Under the pieces are notes generated by a model. The model was not told the DNA's origin. It searched no databases and worked only from the letters and a program-made list of their open reading frames with translations. From assembly GCA_018806985.1 (NCBI GenBank), contig JADANN010000302.1, forward strand, positions 2,054,001-2,118,000: a stretch of 64,000 nucleotides of DNA, written 5' to 3'. The position numbers and the translations under genes were made by a program. Source of the DNA: Angiostrongylus vasorum (taxonomy: Eukaryota > Nematoda > Chromadorea > Rhabditida > Metastrongylidae). Shown one piece after another: positions 50,901 to 55,580 of this stretch (within the stretch, counting starts at the first letter, position 1; every line of letters begins with the position of its first letter).

Positions 50901-53900
50901 ATTCTCCATTGAATATCTGTTATGATACCCATTAGAGCGTTCATAGGTCTTTGCCAGACAGTAGCCGTCTCTGCAGATTGAAGCAGAACTTTCCATGTTG
51001 CAGTTACGTTGCTAGCAGGACGATGATCATTCTCAGATGGAAGTGTCTAATTTGTCCTCAGCATATCTATGAGGAAGACCATAGGGGTAAAGTCCTTTAG
51101 AACGCGCGCATCGAGGAACTGTAGCGCACTACAAGAAAAAATGAGAAAAAAAAAGACTATGATTATAACAAAACGTTTGTTATATGCACTAGTGCTGGTC
51201 CGTTCTGTTGATTCTCCATGTTGTTGAAATCTTTCCAGAAGATTCTGTTCGCAGTTTCACGCCGATTATCATTAATATCAACGAAGAAGCTGAGACATCA
51301 TTTATAGAGTAAGTTAAATTTGTTCATTACAATGAGGCTTTGTATCTCAACAATGGCTGTAGTTGACTTCGATGAGAGCGTTCTATCTAATACTTGGGAA
51401 AATAGGCAGATCTAGAAAAGATCCAGAACCATATGCTTACTAAAGAGGGAAAGTACGGAAAACATGACGAAACGTGAAGTGGTGAACAAAAAAAGCAGAC
51501 AATAACTGGCATAAATCCTACGGCGTTAATTCTCGACAGTGCTTTTTCCGTGACTGTCGAAAAACTTCTCGACAACTCGACTGCTTAAGGAGCTTTTTAA
51601 TAATTTTGGTTTCATGCGCTGTTGACCGCGAACAGTGTTGCGTTCGCTGGTTGAAAAGTGCTTTTTAAAAAAGCACAGTACTTTACAGGTGGCACCAAAT
51701 AGTTATATATGACTTGAACTGACAATAAGAATGTTAATGGTTCAAGAAAAAAAGCTTAGCATTTGATCTGAAACAGTGCGTTACAAGAATCTAAAACAGA
51801 GGAAATTCTGATAGTGAATGTCCCGAAGGCCAATGAAGCCCCGAAGTCAGATAGGAACTGCTCAACATCATTTGAGTCACTTGAGCATGAACTCTTTTTT
51901 AGCAATCCTGCCGACGGACTCTACAGACCTCCCTCAACACCAAGTGAAGATAGCGAAACGGACAACGTCAGACTGAACGTGAGCATCTTTTTTTAAAATA
52001 ATTGTTCATCTGTCGTGTATACAAAGAGTAATCGGATATCTTGGAGGCATCTTCCTACTTTCTTGAAAAAGTTGCTTCAACTCTCACCCACATAAGGAGA
52101 ACCTCTTAATTTTAACTTAACTGTAATCATCGCTGGCCGAACAAATCTATTCAGCACAGTATCAGACCGAATTTTATGGTGCTTCCTATTCCTTTCAATT
52201 TAGACAATTAGGTTGCCCAACCCCATATGCTGCTTAACAGCTCTCCATCGCTTCTTCTTTTTTATGTCTTAAGGCTTATCAATAAAGGTTGTGAGCTGGA
52301 TATGTGAGACTTCGATTACAACTTGATGGTCCATAATCTTCTTTTTGGATGTTGAATTTGGCTCAATCGTTCTGTTCCATTAGAGTTCAAAGATATGCTT
52401 GTTAAAGAAATCACAGTGCAACCGCCGAGTCGATCAGATGGGGGGCTGATTCCCCTCATGACTCAAGAATACTGTCAGGACCGCAGCGATTCCTGTGGTC
52501 GATGCAAATCCTTCTACCAATCACCGGAAAGAGGAAGACTATTAAGAATGATTCGTGTAAATCGAAAATATTTTCGCTCTTATGATTAGATTTCTTCCGG
52601 GTTGTTCAGGATTTTCGGTATTTATTTAATCCTTAGCTAAACTTCTGAACTTAGACGCTAACATATTTTCCCCTCGAGTTACATACTCCCTATTGGGTAG
52701 AGCCATTGCTATATAATGATGCCTGTGAATACTCTGTTGATTCAGTGAGACGGTAAACAACTGAGAAGAAAATGCGTAACTCTTTCGAACCGTTATTTTC
52801 TATCCTCTCGATTTATTCGTATTTTGAGAAGGATTCTTATTACAACAGGTGCATAAGATGAACACCGCTGTGCGTCTCAATCATGTCATTCGCGAAAATT
52901 CGCCGTCGTCACAACTGGTGCTTCTTAATCTGCCGCGCCCACCGAAATTCAGAGCCACATTCCAGCATTCCTACATGGTAAACCTCACTTGTCGCTACTC
53001 GTTTTCCCTTCTTTTTTTCTTTACCAATTTTATTTCTTCACCAACTTCGTAGTTTGTTACATTCTGGTGCAGTCAAATAGAAAGCAATAGATGTTCGTGG
53101 AATTTGGATTTAACCAGGTAGACCTAATTTTGTTTGCTTAGGATCGCAACTAATATTATTCTCGCACGGTTTACAAAAAAGATAACGGGTAACGCTTTCG
53201 GCGCTGATCAGTCGTTGAGGAATATGCTATGCATTCCACTTGATTATTAATCGCTAGAGGTGATTGAATAGGGATATCTGGACTGTACAATGATTTGCTT
53301 CTGCCAATGCATCAACTCACTGCTGTTACTCTTCCACACAACTTCGGTACCAACTTTCAGACCTTGGAGGGATGGAAAGATTCATAAGCTCGAGAAGCGA
53401 GATCGAGCCAACGACAACGCGGGCTCCGTACGCGAACGCTGTGTGCCATGAAAAACTCATCGAAAAGATTTTTTTGTAAACTATTACTGCTGGAGAATAG
53501 CTCTCACGGCTCAAGTTTAGGAAGACATGTATGGCGGATAATTTATTGTGAATGCCAAGATATAGCAGATAAGGTTTTTGCTGTAGAATAAACATTTGGA
53601 AAAAATTATGTATTGAGTTCAGTGCACACGATCCACTTTGTTAACCTACATCACTATTTACATGAATTCCCTATTGATATGACTTGCGAAGGCCTGCCGA
53701 TGTAACGAACCAGTGCTTGCATCTTTTTCATTCAGGTATGGTAGCAATTTGACGACCGGGATAGAGGGCTTGGTGGGCCTGTGGCGCCGCGATCGATCTC
53801 ATATGTATTGCACGGCGCCTCCGACCATTGCGCTGCGCGTGCCCTTGAGGAATCATAATTCGTTGAATCTCTTATGATTTCATATTGATCATGTTCTAGG

Positions 53901-53986
53901 TGTATCTTGATGTGCTGACTGAGAATCTTCAACGAGTGTTATTCATCGGTGGCAGTGGCAAAGAAGTGATCAGTATCGACTCATAA
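23793..53986 (+). CDS. kcc: K+/Cl- cotransporter (KCC, SLC12 family), 30-exon model
   Basis: Electroneutral K+ and Cl- symporter of the plasma membrane, which lowers cell Cl- and volume. The spliced model is 3372 nt (1123 residues), close to the usual KCC length of about 1,050-1,150. Visible in order: N-terminal GHLALYK (about residues 26-32); TM1 with [15 protein letters not shown]3 with FYLANT, whose Tyr161 matches the family K+-site tyrosine; a Cys-rich TM5-6 loop with three N-glycosylation sequons; TM6 with [12 protein letters not shown]8 [10 protein letters not shown]10 with [40 protein letters not shown]; and an end matching the KCC terminus. All junctions join in phase when the segment at 51239-51308 is skipped. 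Thr1058 in MNTAVRLN matches human KCC3 Thr1048, a WNK/SPAK-regulated site. I cannot tell which of the nematode kcc-1/2/3 lineages it belongs to. The span given includes introns. Confidence 0.95.
24514..24674 (+). CDS. kcc: KCC exon 2: TM1 and start of TM2
   Basis: Residues 65-118. [19 protein letters not shown] is the TM1 signature, with the unwound GVYLP ion-binding segment, followed by [12 protein letters not shown]. The acceptor GAAAAG is weak, but it is the only one that keeps phase with exon 1 (K-K-E-F-V-A-A-Q). The donor is TGC|GTCAGT. Confidence 0.93.
24960..25039 (+). CDS. kcc: KCC exon 3: TM2
   Basis: Residues 119-145. [20 protein letters not shown] is a near-invariant SLC12 block. 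Acceptor GTTACAG, donor ATCAG|GTTCGC. Phase 0 in, phase 2 out. Confidence 0.95.
25186..25440 (+). repeat. Diverged SINE-A copy in KCC intron 3
   Basis: ACCAAGCCTTCCATCATTCC, CAGACTTGTCTGGGATGA and AGGGATTGATCGACGC match the family in order. Confidence 0.65.
25532..25915 (-). repeat. 380-bp repeat, copy 2, KCC intron 3
   Basis: Reverse copy: CTCATCGTGACTAGGAGGTG to AGTGAAGAGAGGTCATCCAA, with GTGGTGACGACCTGGAGCAG inside. Confidence 0.85.
26021..26126 (+). CDS. kcc: KCC exon 4: TM3
   Basis: Residues 145-180. [20 protein letters not shown] continues TM3. Tyr161 (FYLANT) is the position that coordinates K+ in KCC structures. Acceptor TGTTACAG, donor TTG|GTAAGT. Confidence 0.95.
26441..26498 (+). 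CDS. kcc: KCC exon 5: TM3-TM4 extracellular link
   Basis: Residues 181-200, [19 protein letters not shown]. It sits where KCCs have the YI-P-MAIF segment. Acceptor TGTTCAG. The donor GACC|GTTAGC is weak but leaves one C, which joins CA of exon 6 as Pro. Confidence 0.88.
26760..26866 (+). CDS. kcc: KCC exon 6: TM4
   Basis: Residues 200-235. [16 protein letters not shown] matches the FNN-R-YG-FLL block of SLC12 proteins, followed by VKFVQLLAP. Acceptor TGTTTACAG, donor GCGCCG|GTACGA. Confidence 0.95.
27030..27250 (+). repeat. Diverged SINE-A copy in KCC intron 6
   Basis: The tail ATGGAGTCGAATACGTTACG and body AATTGGTGCTAGACCTCTCT are recognisable; the head is lost. Confidence 0.5.
27396..27478 (+). 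CDS. kcc: KCC exon 7: TM5
   Basis: Residues 236-263. [20 protein letters not shown] forms TM5. Acceptor TCTTCACAG, donor CAGAT|GTAAGT, phase 2 out. The following intron (27479-31786) is the longest and carries most of a decayed RTE element. Confidence 0.93.
27550..27605. repeat. Short AGATAA/TTTAGA tandem tract
   Basis: Two copies of AAACCTTTTAGAT followed by GAGATTTAGATA units, just after KCC exon 7. Confidence 0.5.
28779..31250 (+). pseudogene. Decayed RTE-clade non-LTR retrotransposon (LINE)
   Basis: Lies in KCC intron 7, same strand as the gene. The first open part (28779-29558) is an APE-type endonuclease: [30 protein letters not shown]. The reading frame then breaks, with pieces such as [13 protein letters not shown] (DHIIVNR in intact copies) and, near 29975, [17 protein letters not shown]. 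Reverse transcriptase pieces follow: [20 protein letters not shown] (about 30140-30205) and [12 protein letters not shown] (about 30484). Near 30900-31130, [15 protein letters not shown] replaces the FADD-type catalytic box, then [12 protein letters not shown] and REVNM. Frameshifts, stops and loss of the catalytic motif make it inactive. Confidence 0.9.
31400..31560 (-). repeat. SINE fragment directly after the RTE remnant
   Basis: GAAAGCTTGGTTAGCCCAAG and GTGGGATCGAGCTAGGATCC are the reversed B-box end of the SINE-A/B head. Confidence 0.5.
31787..31924 (+). CDS. kcc: KCC exon 8: TM5-TM6 extracellular loop, part 1
   Basis: Residues 263-308. VCSLDNRL matches the VC-LGNRTL start of the large KCC loop. 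It has glycosylation sequons at Asn282 (NSS) and Asn294 (NYT), and a CDVCDK pair of cysteines. Acceptor AATTCAG, donor CAGG|GTATAA, phase 2 out. Confidence 0.9.
32100..32224 (+). CDS. kcc: KCC exon 9: TM5-TM6 extracellular loop, part 2
   Basis: Residues 309-350. [10 protein letters not shown] and TQGFPGF line up with the FFC-S- and IQGIPG blocks of vertebrate KCC loops. The loop carries seven Cys in all, and a third sequon is at Asn345 (NMT). The acceptor ACTGTAG is chosen because only this start joins exon 8 in frame; TTTCAG at 32111-32116 looks better as a site but leads to a stop. Confidence 0.85.
32611..32772 (+). CDS. kcc: KCC exon 10: TM6
   Basis: Residues 351-404. [20 protein letters not shown] runs into GTNMSG, the discontinuous TM6 that helps bind Cl- and K+ (GIMAGSNRSG in vertebrates). 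Acceptor CAATTTTAG, donor AGCG|GTGAGC. Confidence 0.96.
32985..33055. repeat. CT-rich low-complexity tract in KCC intron 10
   Basis: TCTCTCCCTC and CTCTCTCACTCTCT runs with T homopolymers. Confidence 0.75.
33535..34010. repeat. SINE-D copies, one tail-to-tail pair
   Basis: Two diverged units: GGTATGATGTGAAATACAAC at the left, then AACCCGTCAGCGGGATTTAT, and an inverted head at 33900-34000 with GGGCCACAGTGGCGCAG (A box) and GTGGTTCGAT (B box). Confidence 0.65.
34030..34412 (+). repeat. 380-bp repeat, copy 3, KCC intron 10
   Basis: GATACTTGAATGGCACGTCC to CAGCCACGATGTGGCGGAAA; ends about 70 bp before KCC exon 11. Confidence 0.85.
34480..34609 (+). CDS. kcc: KCC exon 11: TM7
   Basis: Residues 405-448. 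[20 protein letters not shown] continues the (S)GDLKDAQKSIPIGT block. [18 protein letters not shown] follows. Acceptor CCTTCTAG, donor ACAA|GTGAGA. Confidence 0.95.
35391..35421 (+). ncRNA. Hammerhead-like motif, classic CTGATGA core
   Basis: CTGATGA, A, hairpin GAC-GAAGAC-GTC, GAAAC. The cleavage side reads AGTAGC instead of GTCAGC, so the site is damaged although the core is canonical. Confidence 0.5.
35480..35720 (+). repeat. Diverged SINE-A copy in KCC intron 11
   Basis: GCTAAGCCTTCCATAGTATC and AATGGCACATCCATGAGAG match the body and tail. Confidence 0.45.
36530..36800 (-). repeat. SINE-A copy, minus strand
   Basis: GGGCGTTGATCAATCCCTGA to GCTTGGTGAGCCATGGGCAC; a full-length reversed copy. 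Confidence 0.85.
36945..37145 (-). repeat. Diverged SINE-A copy, minus strand
   Basis: TACACAATGACTTGTAAGAT and GGATTAATTTGCGGACCCCA; it ends about 55 bp before KCC exon 12. Confidence 0.45.
37201..37319 (+). CDS. kcc: KCC exon 12: TM8
   Basis: Residues 448-487. [20 protein letters not shown] is the WPSPWV-IGSF-ST-GAGLQ block. Acceptor TTTTTTTAAG, donor TGTA|GTACGT, phase 1 out. Confidence 0.95.
37398..37494 (+). CDS. kcc: KCC exon 13: intracellular loop
   Basis: Residues 488-520. [20 protein letters not shown] matches GAPRLLQAIAKDNIIPFL. The intron before it is only 78 bp. Acceptor ATTTTCAG, donor GGGG|GTAAGC-type site. Confidence 0.96.
37548..37930 (+). repeat. SINE-C copy in KCC intron 13
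   Basis: tRNA-like head TTGGTAGCCTAGTGGTAGCG (A box) and GCTTCGACCTC (B box), body CTCGACCAGCATTCAATGAC, tail GTGGATGACGGATGCGATG. Half of the intron is this element. Confidence 0.75.
38005..38071 (+). CDS. kcc: KCC exon 14: TM9
   Basis: Residues 520-542. [20 protein letters not shown] matches LLLTAAIAELGILIASLD. Acceptor CTTTTTAG, donor GAG|GTTTGT. Confidence 0.94.
38271..38380 (+). CDS. kcc: KCC exon 15: TM10
   Basis: Residues 543-579. [20 protein letters not shown] then [13 protein letters not shown], one of the most conserved SLC12 blocks. Acceptor TTCTTTTCAG, donor CACTG|GTAAGC. Confidence 0.97.
38535..38790. repeat. Degenerate SINE-D copy
   Basis: GGTATTCTGTGAGATGCAAC at the head and ACGGTGCTTTCAGCAATAAC near the tail match the family. 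Confidence 0.55.
38930..39165 (-). repeat. Diverged SINE-A copy, minus strand
   Basis: GCATACGACTCCACTAAGCA (tail) and GGAGTGGGATCTAACAAACG (head); it ends just before KCC exon 16. Confidence 0.5.
39208..39327 (+). CDS. kcc: KCC exon 16: TM11-TM12
   Basis: Residues 579-619. [20 protein letters not shown] then [20 protein letters not shown], the last two membrane spans. Acceptor AATTCCAG, donor AAAGG|GTACTG. Confidence 0.95.
39615..39890 (+). repeat. SINE-C copy in KCC intron 16
   Basis: GGTGCAGCACAATGGTTAAT head, GGTTCGACCTCATCCC B-box, ACTCGGCCAGCATTCTACGT body. Confidence 0.7.
40015..40285 (+). repeat. SINE-A copy, near full length, KCC intron 16
   Basis: GGGCGCGTGTGGCGCAGTCG head, GGAATCGATCC B-box, CTGGGAGGATAGCAGCACTG body, GATTGATCAACGCCGAGAGC tail. 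Confidence 0.9.
40880..40949 (+). CDS. kcc: KCC exon 17: start of cytosolic C-terminal domain
   Basis: Residues 619-642. [20 protein letters not shown] matches AEKEWGDGIRGLSLSAAR. Acceptor TTTTTCCAG, donor AAAG|GTGTGT. Confidence 0.97.
41244..41372 (+). CDS. kcc: KCC exon 18: C-terminal domain
   Basis: Residues 643-685. [18 protein letters not shown] matches the [13 protein letters not shown] block; [11 protein letters not shown] follows. Tandem acceptors GGTAG|GTCGAG|GAT give proteins differing by Val-Glu; the longer form fits the family better. Confidence 0.95.
41805..41885 (+). CDS. kcc: KCC exon 19: C-terminal domain
   Basis: Residues 686-712. [20 protein letters not shown] matches AGKGLTIVGSVI. 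Acceptor CCTTTACAG, donor CAAGAT|GTATGT. Confidence 0.9.
41935..42312 (-). repeat. 380-bp repeat, copy 4, KCC intron 19
   Basis: ACGGTTTACCGCCTCATCGT to GTGAGGGACGGGCCATTCAA. The best preserved copy. Confidence 0.9.
42421..42509 (+). CDS. kcc: KCC exon 20: C-terminal domain
   Basis: Residues 713-742. [20 protein letters not shown] then [10 protein letters not shown], equivalent to the E-VKGF segment. Acceptor AATTGAAG and donor CGACT|GTCATA are both weak. They are chosen because they keep the frame and because the conserved frame is closed by stops on both sides. Confidence 0.75.
42667..42779 (+). CDS. kcc: KCC exon 21: C-terminal domain
   Basis: Residues 742-780. [20 protein letters not shown] then LLNWP, matching the [20 protein letters not shown] block. 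Acceptor GATGAG at 42661-42666 is in phase with exon 20; the stronger TACAG 5 nt upstream is out of phase with the donor I chose for exon 20. Confidence 0.88.
42901..42991 (+). CDS. kcc: KCC exon 22: C-terminal domain
   Basis: Residues 780-810. [20 protein letters not shown] then [11 protein letters not shown], equivalent to the AHLALLVAKNI-FFP segment. Acceptor ATGTTCAG; donor TGG|GTTAGC with phase 2. Confidence 0.87.
43085..43160 (+). CDS. kcc: KCC exon 23: [11 protein letters not shown] block
   Basis: Residues 810-835. [20 protein letters not shown], matching [20 protein letters not shown], a hallmark of SLC12 C-terminal domains. Acceptor TACCTCAG, donor AAG|GTTAGT. Confidence 0.97.
43204..43475 (+). 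repeat. SINE-A copy, near full length, KCC intron 23
   Basis: GATGCGTGTGGCGCAGTGGT head through AGGGATTGATCAACACCGGG tail; close to the 40015 and 11163 copies. Confidence 0.9.
43995..44375 (-). repeat. 380-bp repeat, copy 5, KCC intron 23
   Basis: CCCCTGCCTCATCGTGGCTG to CCAGTAAAGGCGGGCCACCC. Confidence 0.85.
44568..44690 (+). CDS. kcc: KCC exon 24: C-terminal domain
   Basis: Residues 836-876. [20 protein letters not shown] then [15 protein letters not shown], matching VWRKCSIRIFTVAQ and the LYHLRIEAEV segment. Acceptor TTTTCCCAG, donor TTC|GTAAGT. Confidence 0.94.
44762..44815. repeat. AAT-type microsatellite
   Basis: AATAATAACAGTGGCAATAA and similar triplets just before the LTR-like block. 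Confidence 0.7.
44858..46198 (-). mobile_element. GC-rich LTR-like block, possible solo LTR
   Basis: A 1.3 kb block in KCC intron 24 with clearly higher GC than its surroundings. Read on the minus strand it begins TGTCATGGCCCC and ends ...TACACA, the TG...CA layout of an LTR. It has an internal repeat of AGCATACTGTCTCC type and an imperfect hairpin near the start (GAGAACTTCTCTCTGGG). I see no matching 4-6 bp target duplication and no gag/pol frame. The 164-codon open frame inside (45608-46102) has no protein character. Confidence 0.35.
46403..46770 (+). repeat. SINE-C copy in KCC intron 24
   Basis: TAGTACAGTGGTAGTGATGC head, GTTTCGATACCGCTCC B-box, ACTCGACCAGCACTCAACGA body, CTCCGTGGATCATGGATGCA tail. 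Confidence 0.75.
46815..47065. repeat. SINE-D copy, single unit
   Basis: Starts TTGAAATACAGCTACAATGG and carries the conserved tail CCAACGGGATTGGTCTGGAG, ending GTTAAGCTGAGATTTAA. It shows the non-dimeric layout of the family that makes the foldbacks. Confidence 0.75.
47130..47222. repeat. AAT/AGT trinucleotide microsatellite
   Basis: About 90 bp of AATAAT, AGTAAT and related triplets in KCC intron 24, abutting 380-bp repeat copy 6. Confidence 0.85.
47222..47610 (-). repeat. 380-bp repeat, copy 6, KCC intron 24
   Basis: CCAACGGTTTACCGCATCAT to CAGTGAGGACGGACAATCCA. It directly follows an AAT-rich microsatellite (47130-47222). Confidence 0.88.
47889..48103 (-). mobile_element. Short hammerhead-bearing insertion with target-site duplication
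   Basis: Foreign 215 bp inside a SINE-B. The flanks repeat GAAGCTTGGTTA (47877-47888 and 48104-48115), extendable leftward to GCAAA with one small indel. It contains ATCGACTTTCGATTAACC, the motif AACAGCATACG also seen at 10090-10110, and the hammerhead-like core on the minus strand. Confidence 0.7.
48017..48050 (-). ncRNA. Hammerhead-like motif inside a SINE-B insertion
   Basis: Minus strand: GCT, CTGAAAA, A, hairpin GGC-GATTCT-GCC, GAAACGTC, AGC. One core change (G8 to A). The flanks match the 10025 copy for over 100 bp. Confidence 0.5.
48375..48470 (+). CDS. kcc: KCC exon 25: C-terminal domain
   Basis: Residues 877-908. [20 protein letters not shown] then [12 protein letters not shown], equivalent to the VEVVEMHDSDISAY segment. 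It follows a 3.7 kb intron that holds the LTR-like block and several SINEs. Acceptor TTTTTTAG, donor CGT|GTTAGT. Confidence 0.87.
49006..49249 (-). mobile_element. Second hammerhead-bearing insertion, in a SINE-A
   Basis: About 244 bp interrupting one SINE-A. The flanks GACTCGATTA and GACTTA suggest an imperfect target duplication. Apart from the hammerhead-like core it shares little with 47889-48103. Confidence 0.5.
49068..49095 (-). ncRNA. Hammerhead-like motif inside a SINE-A insertion
   Basis: Minus strand: CTGAAGA, A, hairpin GGC-AAATCC-GCT, GAAACGTC. All invariant core bases are present, but helix I is not evident. Confidence 0.5.
50130..50400 (+). repeat. SINE-A copy, near full length, KCC intron 25
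   Basis: GATGCGTGTAGCGCATTAGT head and GGATTGATCAACGCCGAGAG tail. It ends about 35 bp before KCC exon 26. Confidence 0.85.
50434..50515 (+). CDS. kcc: KCC exon 26: variable part of C-terminal domain
   Basis: Residues 909-936. [20 protein letters not shown] then SRKVKL; Ser-rich and poorly conserved, as in other KCCs. Acceptor GTATTGCAG. The donor CTAG|GTGAGC leaves one G, which joins in frame either to 51239 or directly to 51800. Confidence 0.8.
50740..51010 (-). repeat. Diverged SINE-B copy in KCC intron 26
   Basis: CATCCTAGCACTTCTCTCAT, GTTCGGCTGTTGCTTGTTGT and TCTAGTTGATTCTCCATTGA match the family body. Confidence 0.6.
51239..51308 (+). other. kcc: Candidate alternative or poison exon of the KCC gene
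   Basis: Good splice signals (CTTTCCAG and ATAGA|GTAAGT) enclose a segment reading [20 protein letters not shown] then SFIE in frame with exon 26. Inclusion leaves phase 2, while the next exon needs phase 1, so translation would stop about 13 codons into exon 27. If the donor is not used, a TAA follows at 51310. Skipping it restores the frame exactly. It may be an alternative C-terminus, an NMD switch, or a pseudo-exon. Confidence 0.45.
51800..51978 (+). CDS. kcc: KCC exon 27: variable regulatory part of C-terminal domain
   Basis: Residues 936-995. [20 protein letters not shown] then [17 protein letters not shown]: acidic and Ser/Thr-Pro rich, with several possible phosphosites. It sits where vertebrate KCCs have the SDEDEETE stretch. 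Acceptor TAAAACAG, donor GAAC|GTGAGC. Confidence 0.8.
52386..52556 (+). CDS. kcc: KCC exon 28: C-terminal domain
   Basis: Residues 996-1052. [20 protein letters not shown] then [26 protein letters not shown] matches the TKDKYM segment; the rest is specific to this protein. The acceptor CATTAGAG keeps phase 0. Donor CGT|GTAAAT. Confidence 0.8.
52849..52977 (+). CDS. kcc: KCC exon 29: MNTAVRLN regulatory block
   Basis: Residues 1053-1095. [14 protein letters not shown] matches VRRMHTAVKLNEVI. Thr1058 matches human KCC3 Thr1048, whose WNK-dependent phosphorylation inhibits transport. [10 protein letters not shown] follows. Acceptor CAACAG, donor ACATG|GTAAAC. Confidence 0.96.
53195..53445 (-). 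repeat. Diverged SINE-A copy, minus strand
   Basis: GGCGCTGATCAGTCGTTGAG, CTTCGGTACCAACTTTCAGA and GAGATCGAGCCAACG in the expected reversed order. Confidence 0.55.
53675..53852 (-). repeat. Truncated SINE-A copy, minus strand
   Basis: AGGCCTGCCGATGTAACGAA and GGGCTTGGTGGGCCTGTGGC. The tail is missing. It ends about 50 bp before the last KCC exon. Confidence 0.55.
53900..53986 (+). CDS. kcc: KCC exon 30: C-terminus and stop
   Basis: Residues 1096-1123. [20 protein letters not shown] then KEVISIDS and TAA at 53984, matching [20 protein letters not shown] and EVITIYS. Acceptor GTTCTAG. Confidence 0.97.
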   Translation: MYLDVLTENLQRVLFIGGSGKEVISIDS

Positions 53987-54459
53987 CTTCATTAATGATC
54001 GATTCGCTAGTCGCTCAGTCAATCAGTCTACTGTATTTTAAAGATTTCGAAACGACTTCTTAACACTTTGGTGCAACCCACTACGATCACTTATCATTTA
54101 TTTTACTAGATTGTTAGATTCTATTCGTTTCGACCATATTCCTGGCGGTAGGATCTACTCATCAGTTTACAGTGCTATCTCTGATACAAATGAGCTTTTC
54201 TGCTAACCATGGCAAATTCGACTGATATTAAGATCTTATCATTGTATAAACTTTTCTGCTGTGATTACATCTGTAATAAAGTAAAAATCAGCTGTGATAA
54301 CTTCCTTCCCTAATTTTCCATTCGCAACACAGTGTGTTTCTCAACAATTGCTCATAATTTGTCAACAACTCGAGCATTTGAGTGGGTTCAAAACACTAGA
54401 CAGAAATCACTTTATTCTAGTGCTTAATGACACAGAGAATGTTTCTGAGATATGGGAAC

Positions 54460-54580
54460 ATGCGGCTTAATGGTTAGAGGTGCTGCACAATCTAAGTTAT
54501 CAATGGTTCGATCCCACTCCCCGGGCTGTCTATGCCCTACATCCTTAAGGGGTCAACCAATTGGAACATCTCGTCCTCCT
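54460..54580 (+). repeat. tRNA-derived SINE head, family unclear
   Basis: GGCTTAATGGTTAGAGGTGC and GGTTCGATCCCACTCCCCGG are good A- and B-box matches, but the sequence between and beyond is not a foldable tRNA. Confidence 0.5.
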
Positions 54581-54904
54581 AGAAATGAAAATGAAGCGCA
54601 TTTTTTTGGAATATCTGGCATAAATGCTATATCTGGGGGTGTATTAAGGACATTACAATATCTTACTGGACTATTCCTTTTTAAGGATTCGTCTTGTTCT
54701 TTTTAAATACGACCTACGACGGAAACAGAGGAGTATATGTTCTCAAAACACGGAGTTTTGTCAGAATAGCGTAGAAAACTACGTATTATTAACGATAAAC
54801 CTGCGGATTCCAATAATTTTTACTTCAGTTATTAATGGTTGCTATCATCCGTTTTATTAATGACATTTTAAATGTGATTAGGAAATTTTTATGAAGTAGT
54901 GCTG

Positions 54905-55110
54905 GTTGGTGTATTGGTGTATGCATAGCACAGTGATTAGAGATGCGTGTGGTCATGGGTTCGATTCATCTCTGTAAGGAAACGAACCATCCTTTTCAAC
55001 GGGAATCGGAAAATTGATAACGACAAGAAGGATAAGAACCATGATAGATAGAAAGGTAGACCCCCCAAATTCGGTTCTACAGACCAAGTGTTCGAGATGT
55101 ATAGGATATT
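54905..55110 (+). repeat. tRNA-derived SINE head, family unclear
   Basis: GCATAGCACAGTGATTAGAG (A box) and GGGTTCGATTCATC (B box), followed by GGGAATCGGAAAATTGATAA, a relative of the SINE-A/C body. Confidence 0.5.
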
Positions 55111-55389
55111 CCTGAAGGAAGTTAAGGACTTCTTCATCTATCTGAATTTATTAACACATAGTGTACGTGCGTTATTTTAGTGGCTCTGTCGCTAGGGACA
55201 ACGCTTAATCATCAGCTTTTGTACAGTTGATGGGTTTTTTGACAATAACCGATAGTTTCGACATAGCAAGAGGACCAAAGAATTGAATATGAAGCGATTG
55301 TAGAAAAGACTTTGCTCTATCGTTCCGCGAGAATAAGTGGTGTGTATGTTTTAGTTATCCTATGCTACTACAGGAAACGGGTTGCACAA

Positions 55390-55580
55390 TAGTAGTGATC
55401 CTGCCTACTAGGCGAACCTACTTAGGGCGTTATATCGACAACGCCCAGGCCACCAAGCTTCTCATTCCTTTGGAATCAGGAAATTGATACCAGGCTAATC
55501 TTGGACAACGTAAATTCCTCCAATCCACGTAAGTTGGTCGCTCTAGCACGGCTAGCAACAACAACGACAACGACAACGAA
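55390..55580 (+). repeat. SINE-C copy ending in a CAACGA microsatellite
   Basis: CACAATAGTAGTGATCCTGC head, CAAGCTTCTCATTCCTTTGG body, then repeated CAACGA/ACAACG units at 55556-55580. Confidence 0.55.
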
